Shown: in pieces, positions 17,383-26,463 of the stretch
Layout of the letters: each line of letters starts with the position of its first letter
Position numbering within the stretch: position 1 is the stretch's first letter
Assembly: GCA_902461935.1 (NCBI GenBank)
Contig: CABPZP010000001.1
Location: 186,001-250,000 of the forward strand
Length of the DNA: 64,000 nt
Origin: Merdicola sp905200315
GTDB lineage: Bacteria > Bacillota > Clostridia > TANB77 > CAG-508
Direction of reading: 5' to 3'
The notes under the pieces: model-generated
Databases searched by the model: none
Told to the model about the DNA's origin: nothing
The model's input: only the letters and a program-made list of their open reading frames with translations
Program-made: the position numbers and the translations under genes

Positions 17383-18291
17383 TTATTTTGATTTGCTTTT
17401 TATTTTATTTTTAATTCTATCTACTAAGTCTTTTTTTTCTTGTTCTTCTGTGAATCTTTTTGTTACTATATTTGTTATTAATATTTTCTTTAATACATCT
17501 TCTCTAACATCTGCTATAAGTGTTCCATCTTTTGCTACTGATATTTTTCCTGTTTCTTCTGAAACTACAACAACTATGCTATCTGATTCTTTTGAAATTC
17601 CTATTGCTGCTCTATGTCTCGTTCCTAGCTTTTGGGATATATCTCTATCTGATGAAAGTGGAAGCATACATGCTGCTGCAGATATTTTGTTATTACTTAT
17701 TACAACAGCTCCATCGTGTAATGGAGTATTCGGAACAAATATATTTGTAAGTAATTGTGGAGAAATTTCCGAATCCATTTGAACTCCTGTATTTATTATA
17801 TCTTTTATTTCTATATCTCTTTCAATTACAATTAATGCTCCAGTTTTTTCCTTAGAAAGTTCTGTTGCTGCTATTACTATTTTATATATTGCCTCTTTTG
17901 TTTTAGTTGCAATGTCTTTATCTAATCCAAAATACTTAGAAAACTTGCTTGTTCCAAGTTGTTCTAAACCTCGTCTAATTTCTGGTTGAAAAATTATTAC
18001 TAAAGATAATACTCCCCAGTCTGTAATTGCATTTAAAATATGATTTAATATTGTTAATCTACATACACCACTAAGCCATGTAGCAAGTACCAAAAATACT
18101 ATTCCTTTTATTAACTGCCATGCTCTTGTGTCTTTTGCAATTTTTATAATTTTACTTAAAAGCCATATAACTATACTCAAATCTATTATTAATAAAACTA
18201 ATTTTATAGGATATTCTTGTAAACTATTTATATAACCTATAACATCGTTTTGAAAAACTTCATTTACTCCATTAAATAAATTATTTATCAT
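17383..18291 (-). CDS. cdaA: Diadenylate cyclase CdaA
   Basis: The product is 302 residues. The N-terminus has three membrane helices (about 25-45, 52-75, 85-105), followed by the diadenylate cyclase domain with the catalytic motifs PLHDGAVV (DGA) and GTRHRAAIG (RHR). CdaA makes cyclic di-AMP from two ATP and is the main membrane-bound cyclase in Firmicutes, where c-di-AMP controls potassium and osmotic balance. The usual downstream partners cdaR and glmM are absent; secG follows after 132 bases. The ATG is preceded by GAGGAAG. The 38-residue membrane protein upstream is 22 bases away and is probably co-transcribed. Confidence 0.96.
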   Translation of the reverse strand: MINNLFNGVNEVFQNDVIGYINSLQEYPIKLVLLIIDLSIVIWLLSKIIKIAKDTRAWQLIKGIVFLVLATWLSGVCRLTILNHILNAITDWGVLSLVIIFQPEIRRGLEQLGTSKFSKYFGLDKDIATKTKEAIYKIVIAATELSKEKTGALIVIERDIEIKDIINTGVQMDSEISPQLLTNIFVPNTPLHDGAVVISNNKISAAACMLPLSSDRDISQKLGTRHRAAIGISKESDSIVVVVSEETGKISVAKDGTLIADVREDVLKKILITNIVTKRFTEEQEKKDLVDRIKNKIKSKSK

Positions 18292-18313
18292 ACATCTTCC
18301 TCTGTTTCTTATT

Positions 18314-18430
18314 CTATTTAGCTATTAAGTAATATATACATGTTCCTACAACACTTAATAACATTAATCCTGCTAAAATTAAAGCCATTATTTTTACAAA
18401 GATTTGTGATTTATTTCCTTTGTGTGCCAT
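18314..18430 (-). CDS. 38-residue single-helix membrane protein upstream of cdaA
   Basis: A short frame, MAHKGNKSQIFVKIMALILA..., starts at 18430 with the strong RBS AAAGGAGGAATA and ends 22 bases before cdaA. It has a basic N-terminus and one hydrophobic helix (about 11-35). The pattern resembles the small DUF4044-type proteins found in Firmicutes, but the length makes that tentative. Tight spacing suggests co-translation with cdaA. Function is unknown; a helper of a membrane enzyme is possible. Confidence 0.7.
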   Translation of the reverse strand: MAHKGNKSQIFVKIMALILAGLMLLSVVGTCIYYLIAK

Positions 18431-18506
18431 TTTTATATTCCTCCTTTTGTTTATCTCTTATTAACAATATTGTTATACCATAATACTACATTTTTTTCAA
18501 TACCAA

Positions 18507-18538
18507 AAATTGGCAATTTTTATAATTATTGCCAATTT
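18507..18538 (-). terminator. Terminator-like hairpin
   Basis: Arms AAATTGGCAAT and ATTGCCAATTT, followed by TTTTTGG on the minus strand. The transcript it would end is unclear; it lies just after the start-less open stretch at 18540-18642. Confidence 0.65.
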
Positions 18539-18697
18539 ATATATTTATTTTTATTATTTCAATATTATAATTCTCATGCATAACCATTTCTATTACTTTT
18601 CCATATGTTTTTGATGTACAATTAATTTCCTTTTTTTTTATTAATTAATCACCTTTTTATATAATATTTTTAATTTTGCACCAGCTTATATAAAAAA

Positions 18698-18740
18698 GTG
18701 GCTTCGCCACCCGGGTCGTCGGGGACGCCGACCCCTACAT
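18698..18740 (+). repeat. Double palindromic repeat
   Basis: GTGGC-TTC-GCCAC (18698-18710) is joined to GGGTCGTCGGGGACG and CCGACCC-CTACAT (18713-18740). The same two-part arrangement occurs at 56558 and 63493. It is followed by a copy of the GGAATTTCCTATAATATAAA motif. Confidence 0.9.
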
Positions 18741-18769
18741 CAAAAACAGGAATTTCCTATAATATAAAA

Positions 18770-18843
<74 letters not shown>

Positions 18844-18945
18844 AAGTGCATTTATATTATAAATTATAATTAAGAATAATGCAATACTAAATAAAAAGTA
18901 AAATATGCCAACACATCAAAAATAAAAATTTCCTATCACACAAAA

Positions 18946-18971
18946 AAGAATCGTATTTATTTACGATTCTT
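18946..18971 (-). terminator. Terminator after the second tRNA-Gly
   Basis: AAGAATCGTA and TACGATTCTT form a hairpin six bases beyond the tRNA CCA end, with TTTTTTG following on the minus strand and then the ATAGGAAATTT motif. Confidence 0.8.
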
Positions 18972-18977
18972 AAAATT

Positions 18978-19052
<75 letters not shown>

Positions 19053-19153
19053 ATTTCTGCTTGACGAGTATTAGTATAAACTATATATAATTAAATGTCA
19101 ATACTTTTTTCAAATTTTTTTATTTTTTTTATAAAATATCAATTTTATATAAC

Positions 19154-19195
19154 ATAAAAGGCAAAAAAATTTTTCTAAACTATTTTGCCTTTTAT
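19154..19195 (-). terminator. Terminator after eno
   Basis: ATAAAAGGCAAAA pairs with TTTTGCCTTTTAT just beyond the eno stop. T-rich sequence follows on the minus strand. Confidence 0.7.
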
Positions 19196-19216
19196 AATTT
19201 TTAATTATATTTTTTA

Positions 19217-20479
19217 CTATATCTCTTCCTCTATATTTAAAAGTCTATTGTATTTTGCTACTCTATCTGTTCTACAAGGTGCTCCTGTTTTTATTTGCCC
19301 TGCATTTACTGCTACTGCTAAATCGGCTATAGTAGTGTCTTCTGTTTCTCCAGAGCGATGCGAAATTATTGTTTTATAGCCGTATTTTTGAGCCATTTTT
19401 ATTGCATCTAATGTTTCTGTTAATGTTCCTATCTGATTAAATTTTATTAATATTGCATTTGCAATTTTATTTGTTATTCCTTTTTCTAGTCTTTCTACAT
19501 TTGTTACAAATAAGTCATCTCCTACAAGCTGGCATTTATCTCCTATTTTTTCCGTTAGTATTTTCCAAGCTTCCCAATCTTCTTCTGCTAGTCCATCTTC
19601 TATTGAAATTATAGGATATTTTTCTACTAACATACACAAATAATCTATCATTTCTTCTTTTGTTTTATATTCTCCTGTTTTCCAGAATAAATAGCCGTCT
19701 TTTCCTTCCTTCTTTGCTTCATCATACATTTCTGTACTTGCTACATCTAAGGCTAAACATACATCTACTCCTGGTTTATAACCTGCTTTTTCTATTGCTT
19801 TTATTATGCTTTCTATTGCTTCTTCTTCATTTTCCAAGTTTGGTGCAAAACCACCTTCATCTCCAACTGAAATTACATGTCCACTTTCTTTTAAAATTTT
19901 CTTTAAATTATGGTATACTTCTGTTCCTATTTGCAATCTTTTAGCAAAACTTTTTGTTCCTACAGGAATTATCATAAATTCCTGCATACTTATATTGTTA
20001 TCTGAATGCTTTCCTCCATTTAAAATATTCATCATTGGAATTGGCATTTCTGTTGCATTTATTCCTCCTATATATTGATATAATCCTATTCCAAGTGAAT
20101 TCGCAGCAGCTTTTGCAACAGCTAAAGAAATTCCCAAAAGTGCATTTGCTCCTAATCTAGACTTATTTTTTGTTCCATCTAATTCTATTAGAAAATTATC
20201 TACCTTTCTTTGTTCATATACATTCATACCAATTAATTTACTTGCTATTTTTTTATTTACATTTTCTACTGCAATTTCAACACTTTTACCTAAATATTTT
20301 TCTTTATTGCCATCGCGTAACTCTACTGCTTCAAAGCTTCCTGTAGAAGCACCTGAAGGAACAATAGCTGTTCCAGAAAATCCATGTTCAGTTACAACTT
20401 CAACTTGAACTGTTGGATTTCCTCTTGAATCTAAAACCTGAATTGCTCTTGCATTTTCTATTCCTAAAAAATCTTTCAT
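19217..20479 (-). CDS. eno: Enolase
   Basis: The product is 420 residues, typical for bacterial enolase. The N-terminus reads AIQVLDSRGNPTVQVEV with the SGASTG loop; catalytic and metal residues are seen in VSVGDEGGFAPN (general acid Glu), SIEDGLAEEDWE, GDDLFVTN, the Lys in LIKFNQIGT, and the signature SHRSGETED. It interconverts 2-phosphoglycerate and phosphoenolpyruvate in the cytosol. PPDK and pyruvate:ferredoxin oxidoreductase in the same window act on the next two metabolites. The ATG follows GGAGG. It is a single gene with its own terminator. Confidence 0.98.
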   Translation of the reverse strand: MKDFLGIENARAIQVLDSRGNPTVQVEVVTEHGFSGTAIVPSGASTGSFEAVELRDGNKEKYLGKSVEIAVENVNKKIASKLIGMNVYEQRKVDNFLIELDGTKNKSRLGANALLGISLAVAKAAANSLGIGLYQYIGGINATEMPIPMMNILNGGKHSDNNISMQEFMIIPVGTKSFAKRLQIGTEVYHNLKKILKESGHVISVGDEGGFAPNLENEEEAIESIIKAIEKAGYKPGVDVCLALDVASTEMYDEAKKEGKDGYLFWKTGEYKTKEEMIDYLCMLVEKYPIISIEDGLAEEDWEAWKILTEKIGDKCQLVGDDLFVTNVERLEKGITNKIANAILIKFNQIGTLTETLDAIKMAQKYGYKTIISHRSGETEDTTIADLAVAVNAGQIKTGAPCRTDRVAKYNRLLNIEEEI

Positions 20480-20561
20480 AATAAAAAACCTCCATAACTA
20501 TATAAATCTATTTTTTACTAATCTAAATAAATTTATACAATTATGGAAGAATTTATATTTT

Positions 20562-21122
20562 TTATACTGCTTTTTTCATTAAATCTTCTTTAATTACAGA
20601 ATAAATTATTTTACTTATCATTTTTCCATTTTCTTTATTTACTTTTCTATTTCTAAGAACTGCTTCTTTTTGCATATTTACTTTTTCTAAAACACTTTCA
20701 TTGAATTTTGTTAACTCTTCATCATAATCAAAGAAATATGTTGATAAAATATCATATCCTTTTTCTATTATTAAAAATTTTATAACTCTTTCCAAAGCTT
20801 CTTCAAGATAACCTTCTTTTTCATATTTTTCTCCTATTATAAATGCAGACATATTACATTTTCTTTCATTTTCTAATACAATTCTTATATAGCCTATTGC
20901 TTTTCCTGTTTTTTTGCATTCTAATACCCATACAGGCTCTCCATTCGCAAATTCATTTCTTAATGATGCTATCATAACTTTACTTTCTTCTTTACTTTCG
21001 TGTTTTTTATAATCAAAGCATCCTGCAATTTTTTTACTACTTGCCCAATTCTTATAGGCATCTTCTAAATCCTCTTCATGAAATTTCCTTAAAAATAACC
21101 TTTCGGTTTCTAACTCCCTCAT
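20562..21122 (-). CDS. GNAT-family acetyltransferase, RimJ/RimL-like
   Basis: The product is 186 residues. It opens with RELETERLFLRKFHEEDLEDAY, the usual start of RimJ/RimL-type N-acetyltransferases, and contains the GNAT core region WVLECKKTGKAIGYIRI and a predicted acetyl-CoA binding segment around residues 105-125. The classical Q/RxxGxG/A loop is weak (GEKYEKEGYLEEAL), so activity may be altered. The substrate is unknown. The ATG lies seven bases after GAGGATG. It stands alone between eno and the divergent tsaE operon. Confidence 0.85.
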   Translation of the reverse strand: MRELETERLFLRKFHEEDLEDAYKNWASSKKIAGCFDYKKHESKEESKVMIASLRNEFANGEPVWVLECKKTGKAIGYIRIVLENERKCNMSAFIIGEKYEKEGYLEEALERVIKFLIIEKGYDILSTYFFDYDEELTKFNESVLEKVNMQKEAVLRNRKVNKENGKMISKIIYSVIKEDLMKKAV

Positions 21123-21319
21123 TTAACTCATCCTCTTCTTTGTAAATTTCCGATAATGCATATTGTACTATTAGCATTTTTTAAATACAATAAAATAACA
21201 TAAAAAAAATCATATTTCGTTCGCACATATTCGACAAATTAAGACATTTATTTCAATTTGTAATAATTTTAAAATTTTTAATCTATTTTTCAAATCATAA
21301 TAAATATTTTTAAAATTCA

Positions 21320-21348
21320 TTTACAAATTTCACTTTTTAATATACAAT
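21320..21348 (+). promoter_or_regulatory. Possible promoter of the tsaE operon
   Basis: TTTACA and TACAAT are spaced by 17 bases and end about 35 bases before the tsaE start. It is a moderate sigma-A match in AT-rich DNA. Confidence 0.4.
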
Positions 21349-21383
21349 ACCTTAAGATTTTATTTAGTTTTTAAGGAGTTTTT

Positions 21384-21851
21384 ATGCAAAGAATTTTTAC
21401 TCATTCTGAAAATGATACAATTAATTTTGGTAAGTTTTTAGCTAGTAAATTACAAATTGGCGATATTATTGTTTTAACAGGTGATTTAGGTTCTGGTAAA
21501 ACAAAACTTACTCAAGGTATTTTAAGTTATTTTGGCTTAGAAAATGAGATTTCTAGCCCTACGTTTACAATTGTAAATGAATACAATTCTGAAAATATTA
21601 ATTTATATCATTTTGATGTTTATAGATTAGAAGATGTTGATGAGTTTTATGCTATTGGTGGTGACGAATACTTTTCTAAAGGTATTTGTATTATTGAATG
21701 GGGTGAATTAATTGAGCAAGCTCTTCCTAATAACTATATAAAAATTAATTTTACAAGAAACTTTGAAAACGAAAACGATAGATGCTTGGAATTAGATTTC
21801 CATGGCAATTTTAGGTTAAGAGGTGAAAATTTTGAAGATTTTAAGTGTTGA
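21384..21851 (+). CDS. tsaE: tRNA t6A synthesis ATPase TsaE
   Basis: The product is 155 residues with Walker A GDLGSGKTKLTQG near residues 36-48, the ISSPTFTIVNEY block and DVYRLEDVDEF, all characteristic of TsaE (YjeE). It is the ATPase of the TsaB-TsaD-TsaE complex that adds threonylcarbamoyl to A37 of tRNAs reading ANN codons. The ATG follows AAGGAG. Its 3' end overlaps tsaB, so the two are translationally coupled; tsaD is not in the window. Confidence 0.96.
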   Translation: MQRIFTHSENDTINFGKFLASKLQIGDIIVLTGDLGSGKTKLTQGILSYFGLENEISSPTFTIVNEYNSENINLYHFDVYRLEDVDEFYAIGGDEYFSKGICIIEWGELIEQALPNNYIKINFTRNFENENDRCLELDFHGNFRLRGENFEDFKC

Positions 21852-22530
21852 AACATCAAGTATAGTTTGTAGTGTTGCTATATTAGAAGATAATAGAATT
21901 TTATATAAAAATTCTATAGATAACGCACTTTCACATTCTGAAAATTTAATGCCTATGATAAAAAAAGCTTTTGGTGAAACAAATCTTACTCTTGCAGATA
22001 TAGATTTATTTGCTTGTAGTAAAGGTCCTGGTTCTTTTACAGGTATTCGTATAGGAATTTCAACAGTAAAAGCTTTTGTAGATGTTTATAATAAACCTTC
22101 TTTTGGAATAAGTTCTTTAGAAGGGTTAGCATATAATATTGAAAATTCGGAATATGTTTGTTCTATAATTAATGCCAAAAATAATAATGCTTATGCAGCA
22201 TTATATGAAAATAAAAATGGCATTTATGAACTAAAATTAGATTATTTATCTACAGATATAACTTCTATAATTAATAAATTAAATTCATTTATTGATGAAG
22301 ATATAACTTTTGTAGGTGATGGTAGTGTAGAATTTAATAACTTGTTGAAAACTACTTTTAAAAATGCAAATTTTGCACAAAATAATACCAACAAATGTAA
22401 TGCCGTTTCTATAGGTATTGCTGCTTTTAACCATTTCGAAAATAATTTGAATTTTGATAATTCTTTGTCCCCTATGTACTTAAAAAAATCTCAAGCAGAA
22501 AGACAATTAGAGGAGGAAAAATTAAAATGA
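21832..22530 (+). CDS. tsaB: tRNA t6A synthesis scaffold TsaB
   Basis: The product is about 232 residues. I choose the TTG at 21832 because it gives MKILSVETSS, the conserved TsaB start, and GAGGTG lies at a proper distance; a GTG at 21823 is an alternative that adds three residues. The ASKHE-fold signature CSKGPGSFTGIRIGISTVKA is present at about residues 63-82. TsaB binds TsaD and supports t6A formation. It overlaps tsaE by 20 bases and the following rimI by 4 bases, indicating a tight operon. Confidence 0.94.
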   Translation: MKILSVETSSIVCSVAILEDNRILYKNSIDNALSHSENLMPMIKKAFGETNLTLADIDLFACSKGPGSFTGIRIGISTVKAFVDVYNKPSFGISSLEGLAYNIENSEYVCSIINAKNNNAYAALYENKNGIYELKLDYLSTDITSIINKLNSFIDEDITFVGDGSVEFNNLLKTTFKNANFAQNNTNKCNAVSIGIAAFNHFENNLNFDNSLSPMYLKKSQAERQLEEEKLK

Positions 22531-22964
22531 ATTTAGAATTAAATACTATGAAAATTTCGGATTTAGATTCTATTTCAGATGTTTTAGACACTGAATTTGA
22601 TAACTTTTGGAACTATAATGTTTTTAAACAAGAATTAGAAAATGAAAATTCTATATACATAGTTGCTAAAAATAATCACGAAATAGTTGGTTATGGTGGA
22701 ATTTGGAAATCTGTTGATGATGTTCATATAACAAATATTGTTACTAAAAAAAATATGAGAAACTTAGGCATTGCAACTCAAATTTTAACCAAACTAATTA
22801 ATATAGCCAAAAGTTTAAAATATACTTCTGTTACTTTAGAAGTAAATGAAAATAATACAAATGCAATTAAATTGTATGAAAAATTTAACTTTATAAAATT
22901 AGGAATACGAAAGAAATATTACAAAAATACAGATAATGCCATTATTATGACATTGTATATTTAA
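22527..22964 (+). CDS. rimI: Ribosomal-protein-alanine N-acetyltransferase RimI-like
   Basis: The product is 145 residues of the GNAT fold. Visible blocks: the core strand VGYGGIWKSVDDVHITNI, the acetyl-CoA loop RNLGIATQIL at about 87-96 and LEVNENNTNAIKLYEKFNF, the RimI signature. RimI acetylates the N-terminal alanine of ribosomal protein S18 in E. coli, and in Firmicutes it is commonly found between tsaB and tsaD. The ATG overlaps the tsaB stop (ATGA), with AGAGGAGG upstream. The protein target here is inferred from the family. Confidence 0.92.
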   Translation: MNLELNTMKISDLDSISDVLDTEFDNFWNYNVFKQELENENSIYIVAKNNHEIVGYGGIWKSVDDVHITNIVTKKNMRNLGIATQILTKLINIAKSLKYTSVTLEVNENNTNAIKLYEKFNFIKLGIRKKYYKNTDNAIIMTLYI

Positions 22965-22983
22965 AATGAAAGAAGGTTTACCA

Positions 22984-25371
22984 ATGAAAAAAAATGAATT
23001 AAACTATAAGGATTTACGTGTTGTTTGTAATCCAGAAGTTTTTACTTTTGAATCTACAGAAAATTTAGAGCCAATTAATACAGGTATTGGTCAAGATAGA
23101 GGTATAAAGGCTCTAGAATTTGGTCTTAATGTTAATGTAAAAGGTTACAATTTATTCTTGGAAGGTCCTAGCGGTGTTGGAAAAACAAAATATACCAAAA
23201 ATTATCTAGACAAAATTTCTAAAAAGAAAAAAGCCCCATTAGATTGGTGTTATATTTATAATTTTGAAAAACCAAACGAACCTGTTTGTGTTTCTTTCCC
23301 AGCTGGTCAAGGAAAAGAATTCAAAAAATCAATGGAAAATTTAGTAAAAGATATTAGAAAAGATTTAAAAAACACTTTTAATAATGAAGATTTTGAAAAG
23401 GAAAAATCTTTAATAAAACAAGATTTTGAAGATAAAAAAGCAGCTTTAATGGAAAACTTAAACAAAGAAGCTATAAAATTTGGCTTTTTTGTAAAAAGCT
23501 CTCAAACAGGAATTTATATGATGCCTGTTATAGATGGTAAAACAGTTGAGCAAGATGAGTTTGAAAAATTAGACCCAGAAATAAAAAAAGAATTTGAACA
23601 AAAATCTACAATAGTTCAAGAAAAAATAATGGACGTAATTAGTGAAATCAAATCTATTGAAAGAAAATCAAATGAAAAAATAGAAGAATGGCAAAATAAT
23701 ATTGCTTTGCTTACAATTAATATTCCAATTAATAATATAAAATCTAAATTTAAACGTAATAAAAAATTAACAACTTATTTTAATGGAATTAGAGATGACA
23801 TATTAAAAAATATTGCCTTATTTATAAATGAGCCAAAACAAAATTCAAATCAACCAATGCAAGGGCCTCGCCCACAAGCACCAGAGCCATGGTTAAATTA
23901 CAGAGTTAATTTATTTATAGATAACAGCAATACAGAGGGTGCTCCTGTTATAATGGATTCTAATTATTCTTATCACAATATTTTTGGTATGTTAGAATAC
24001 GAAAATTATTATGGTTCTTTAAAAACAGATTTTACAATGTTAAAACCTGGATTAATGCATATGGCAAATGGAGGTTATATACTTTTCCAAGCTGAAGATT
24101 TAGTTGCAAATGGAATTTGTTACGATACCTTAAAAAAAGCTTTAAAAGTAAAACAATTATCAATAGAAAATACTGTTGACCAACGTTCTTCTATGGTAAT
24201 GGTTTCTTTAAAACCTGAACCTATTCCATTAGATGTAAAAGTTATATTAATTGGTGGCACAAATATTTATCACACACTTTTATCTTTAGACCATGACTTT
24301 AGAAAATTGTTTAAAATAAAAGTAGAATTTGAAGATGATGCACCTCGTACTATTGAAAATATGAATAAACTTGCTAGATTTGCTTCTGGTTTCTGTGAGC
24401 AAGAAAACTTACTTCCACTTGATAAATCTGGTATGGCAGGACTTATAGATTATGCAACACAAATTGCTAACGATAAAGATAAACTTTCAACTAGGTTTAA
24501 CGATTTAGCACAAATAATTGGTGAAGCCGCAACTTGGGCAAAACTTGATAAATCTAAGTATATTACCGAAAAATATATTGATAAAGCTCTTTTTGAAAGA
24601 ATAGAAAGAGTAAAAAAATATGATACAAAATATTTAGAAATGATAGAAGATAACACACTTTTAATAAACACAGAAGGCAGTGAAGTTGGTCAAATAAATG
24701 GATTAACTGTAATGACTATTGGAGATTATTCTTTTGGAAAACCAGCTAAAATTACTGCAAATACTTATATTGGAAAAACAGGAATTGTAAACGTAGAAAG
24801 AGAAGTTGAACTTTCTGGTTCTACACACTCTAAAGGTGTTATGATTTTAACAGGTTATTTAGGAGAAAAATTTGCACAAGATATTCCACTTTCTCTTACA
24901 GCAAGCCTATGTTTCGAACAATTATATAATGGAGTAGATGGAGATAGTGCTTCTAGTACAGAACTATATGCAATTTTATCTAGCTTATCTGAAATACCTA
25001 TAAATCAATCTATTGCAGTTACTGGTTCAGTAAATCAAAAAGGCGAAATACAACCTATAGGCGGAGTTAACGAAAAAATAGAAGGTTTCTTCCAAATATG
25101 CAAATTCCGTGGATTAAATGGTTCTCACGGTGTAATGATACCAATTCAAAACGTAAAAAATCTACATCTTTCAAAAGAAGTTGTAGAAGCTGTAAAAAAC
25201 AAACAATTCCATATATATGCTATTTCTACAATAGATGAAGGAATTGAAATTTTAACAGGTGTTCCTGCAGGTAAGAAAGACAAAAACGGCAAATTTACAG
25301 CAGGTACAATAAATTATTTAGCTTATGAAAAATTAAAGAAATATGCTAAATTAAGCAAAGAAATGGAATAA
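22984..25371 (+). CDS. Lon-like ATP-dependent protease (LonB-type AAA+ protease, S16)
   Basis: The product is 795 residues from the ATG at 22984, preceded by AGAAGG; an ATG at 22966 has no ribosome binding site. It has a Walker A motif GPSGVGKT at about 61-68, a long charged coiled-coil insertion (about 115-260), the rest of the AAA+ module with LMHMANGGYILFQAEDL, and a C-terminal Lon protease domain. The catalytic Ser is in DGDSASSTEL and the Lys in NEKIEGFF. It lacks the N-terminal LON domain, like the COG1067 group. It probably degrades proteins in the cytosol. It is the last gene of the tsaE operon. Confidence 0.95.
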   Translation: MKKNELNYKDLRVVCNPEVFTFESTENLEPINTGIGQDRGIKALEFGLNVNVKGYNLFLEGPSGVGKTKYTKNYLDKISKKKKAPLDWCYIYNFEKPNEPVCVSFPAGQGKEFKKSMENLVKDIRKDLKNTFNNEDFEKEKSLIKQDFEDKKAALMENLNKEAIKFGFFVKSSQTGIYMMPVIDGKTVEQDEFEKLDPEIKKEFEQKSTIVQEKIMDVISEIKSIERKSNEKIEEWQNNIALLTINIPINNIKSKFKRNKKLTTYFNGIRDDILKNIALFINEPKQNSNQPMQGPRPQAPEPWLNYRVNLFIDNSNTEGAPVIMDSNYSYHNIFGMLEYENYYGSLKTDFTMLKPGLMHMANGGYILFQAEDLVANGICYDTLKKALKVKQLSIENTVDQRSSMVMVSLKPEPIPLDVKVILIGGTNIYHTLLSLDHDFRKLFKIKVEFEDDAPRTIENMNKLARFASGFCEQENLLPLDKSGMAGLIDYATQIANDKDKLSTRFNDLAQIIGEAATWAKLDKSKYITEKYIDKALFERIERVKKYDTKYLEMIEDNTLLINTEGSEVGQINGLTVMTIGDYSFGKPAKITANTYIGKTGIVNVEREVELSGSTHSKGVMILTGYLGEKFAQDIPLSLTASLCFEQLYNGVDGDSASSTELYAILSSLSEIPINQSIAVTGSVNQKGEIQPIGGVNEKIEGFFQICKFRGLNGSHGVMIPIQNVKNLHLSKEVVEAVKNKQFHIYAISTIDEGIEILTGVPAGKKDKNGKFTAGTINYLAYEKLKKYAKLSKEME

Positions 25372-25388
25372 AATGTAAAACAAAAAAA

Positions 25389-25414
25389 CAGTAGGAAAAA
25401 TTATTTTCCTACTG
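25389..25414 (+). terminator. Terminator after the Lon-like protease gene
   Basis: CAGTAGGAAAA and TTTTCCTACTG form a hairpin followed by CTTTTTTTG, 18 bases past the stop. Confidence 0.93.
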
Positions 25415-25443
25415 CTTTTTTTGTTTTTTACCGGAATATGTTT

Positions 25444-25704
25444 TTACGAAACATACTGCATTAACCTGCCGAAGCAGTCGATTCCAAGAGATTTCAATTC
25501 ATCTGGAAGATGCTTTTGAAACACTTTAAATAATGCTTCCTCATCCTTATAGACATAAAAAGAATGCGCTCCATTTTTCATTTTAGTTCCAACACGCTTT
25601 GCATCTTTGATAAATGCTGACATACCTTTCTCTGACTTCTTTACATCCCGGAAAATTTCCTCAATATTTTGAGTTGCTAAATAAGTATCGTCATGTATAA
25701 ACAT
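25444..25704 (-). CDS. Small protein of unknown function (86 residues)
   Basis: The frame starts MFIHDDTYLATQNIEEIFRD, preceded by a strong AAGGAGG. The protein is soluble, mixed in charge (basic centre, KDAKRVGTKMKNGAH), with no signal peptide and no motif I recognise. Base composition is less AT-rich than in the neighbours, suggesting recent transfer. It is flanked by a terminator on one side and a nucleotide-kinase gene on the other, both separated by about 80 bases or less. A true gene by ribosome binding site and composition, function unknown. Confidence 0.7.
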   Translation of the reverse strand: MFIHDDTYLATQNIEEIFRDVKKSEKGMSAFIKDAKRVGTKMKNGAHSFYVYKDEEALFKVFQKHLPDELKSLGIDCFGRLMQYVS

Positions 25705-25782
25705 AAGTACCTCCTTAAGATATTATTGCTAAACTTCTATATTAGTATAATAGCACTTTTAGTGTATTATGTCAATTCTTTA

Positions 25783-26358
25783 TTAAAATTTCAATATTTC
25801 TTTTAACTTTTGCTTTGTTTTTTCTAAATCTTTTCCGTTTTCTATTTTATGTACATGTATTTTGGGATATTTTTGTGCAAGTTCATCTGCCATTTCTAAG
25901 TATGTATTTTGTTGTTTTATACTGCTTTCTTTTTCAAATTTGGCATATTTTACTGTTGCTTTGCCATCTCTTTTTAATCGTTGTTCAAATAGATTTTCAT
26001 CTTCTAAATATAGTGTAATATAATAAATATCAAAATCTAATTTACTTAATTTTTGTACTAGTTCATTATATACCTCTGTAAAAGAATAGTCTTTAAAACC
26101 TAATCTACAGTAATTTTCTTCTGTAAAAAATGTTCTATCAAACAATAAATTAATATTTAGGTTCTCTAATGTTTTCATATAATTTAATAAATTTTCATAC
26201 ATTATTTTAGATTTTTTTAATCCCTCTTTAGAACTATCACTTGTTCCAGAAAGTCTATACAAATTTGTATATTTCATAGAATGTCTTAAAAAATCTGTTA
26301 TTGTTGTTTTACCAACACCTTGTGGTCCTTCAACTATTACTATTTTAGAATTAGCCAT
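25783..26358 (-). CDS. P-loop kinase, thymidylate/deoxynucleoside kinase-like
   Basis: The product is 191 residues. The N-terminus IVIVEGPQGVGKTTITDFLR is a P-loop (GPQGVGKTT, residues 10-18). A DRTFFTEENY stretch near residue 75 fits the DR[YFH] motif of deoxynucleoside and thymidylate kinases, and RLKRDGKATVKY resembles the lid region. It probably phosphorylates a nucleoside or nucleotide; whether it is a true Tmk or a salvage kinase cannot be decided here. RBS AAAGGAG precedes the ATG. It is monocistronic and followed upstream by repeats. Confidence 0.8.
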   Translation of the reverse strand: MANSKIVIVEGPQGVGKTTITDFLRHSMKYTNLYRLSGTSDSSKEGLKKSKIMYENLLNYMKTLENLNINLLFDRTFFTEENYCRLGFKDYSFTEVYNELVQKLSKLDFDIYYITLYLEDENLFEQRLKRDGKATVKYAKFEKESSIKQQNTYLEMADELAQKYPKIHVHKIENGKDLEKTKQKLKEILKF

Positions 26359-26427
26359 GTTACATTTCTCCTTTTATTGACAATAAAAAAATATTATATT
26401 GCACTCCTTTTTTCTGACTATTGTAGT

Positions 26428-26444
26428 GGCGACCATTGGTCGCC
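26428..26444 (+). repeat. Palindromic repeat (GCGACC type)
   Basis: GGCGACCATTGGTCGCC is a perfect 17-base inverted repeat followed by TTTTTT. The same core occurs at 63567 and, with one change, at 56633. Confidence 0.9.
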
Positions 26445-26463
26445 TTTTTTATTATTTTTTTGT

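Larger units (their letters stand above)
18431..18769. other. Intergenic region between the cdaA operon and tRNA-Gly
   Basis: The region contains a minus-strand terminator-like hairpin (18507-18538) and, just upstream of it on the minus strand (18540-18642), an open stretch ending KTYGKVIEMVMHENYN... with no ATG, GTG or TTG start in frame. That stretch may be a gene remnant. Palindromic repeats occupy 18698-18740. Confidence 0.5.
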
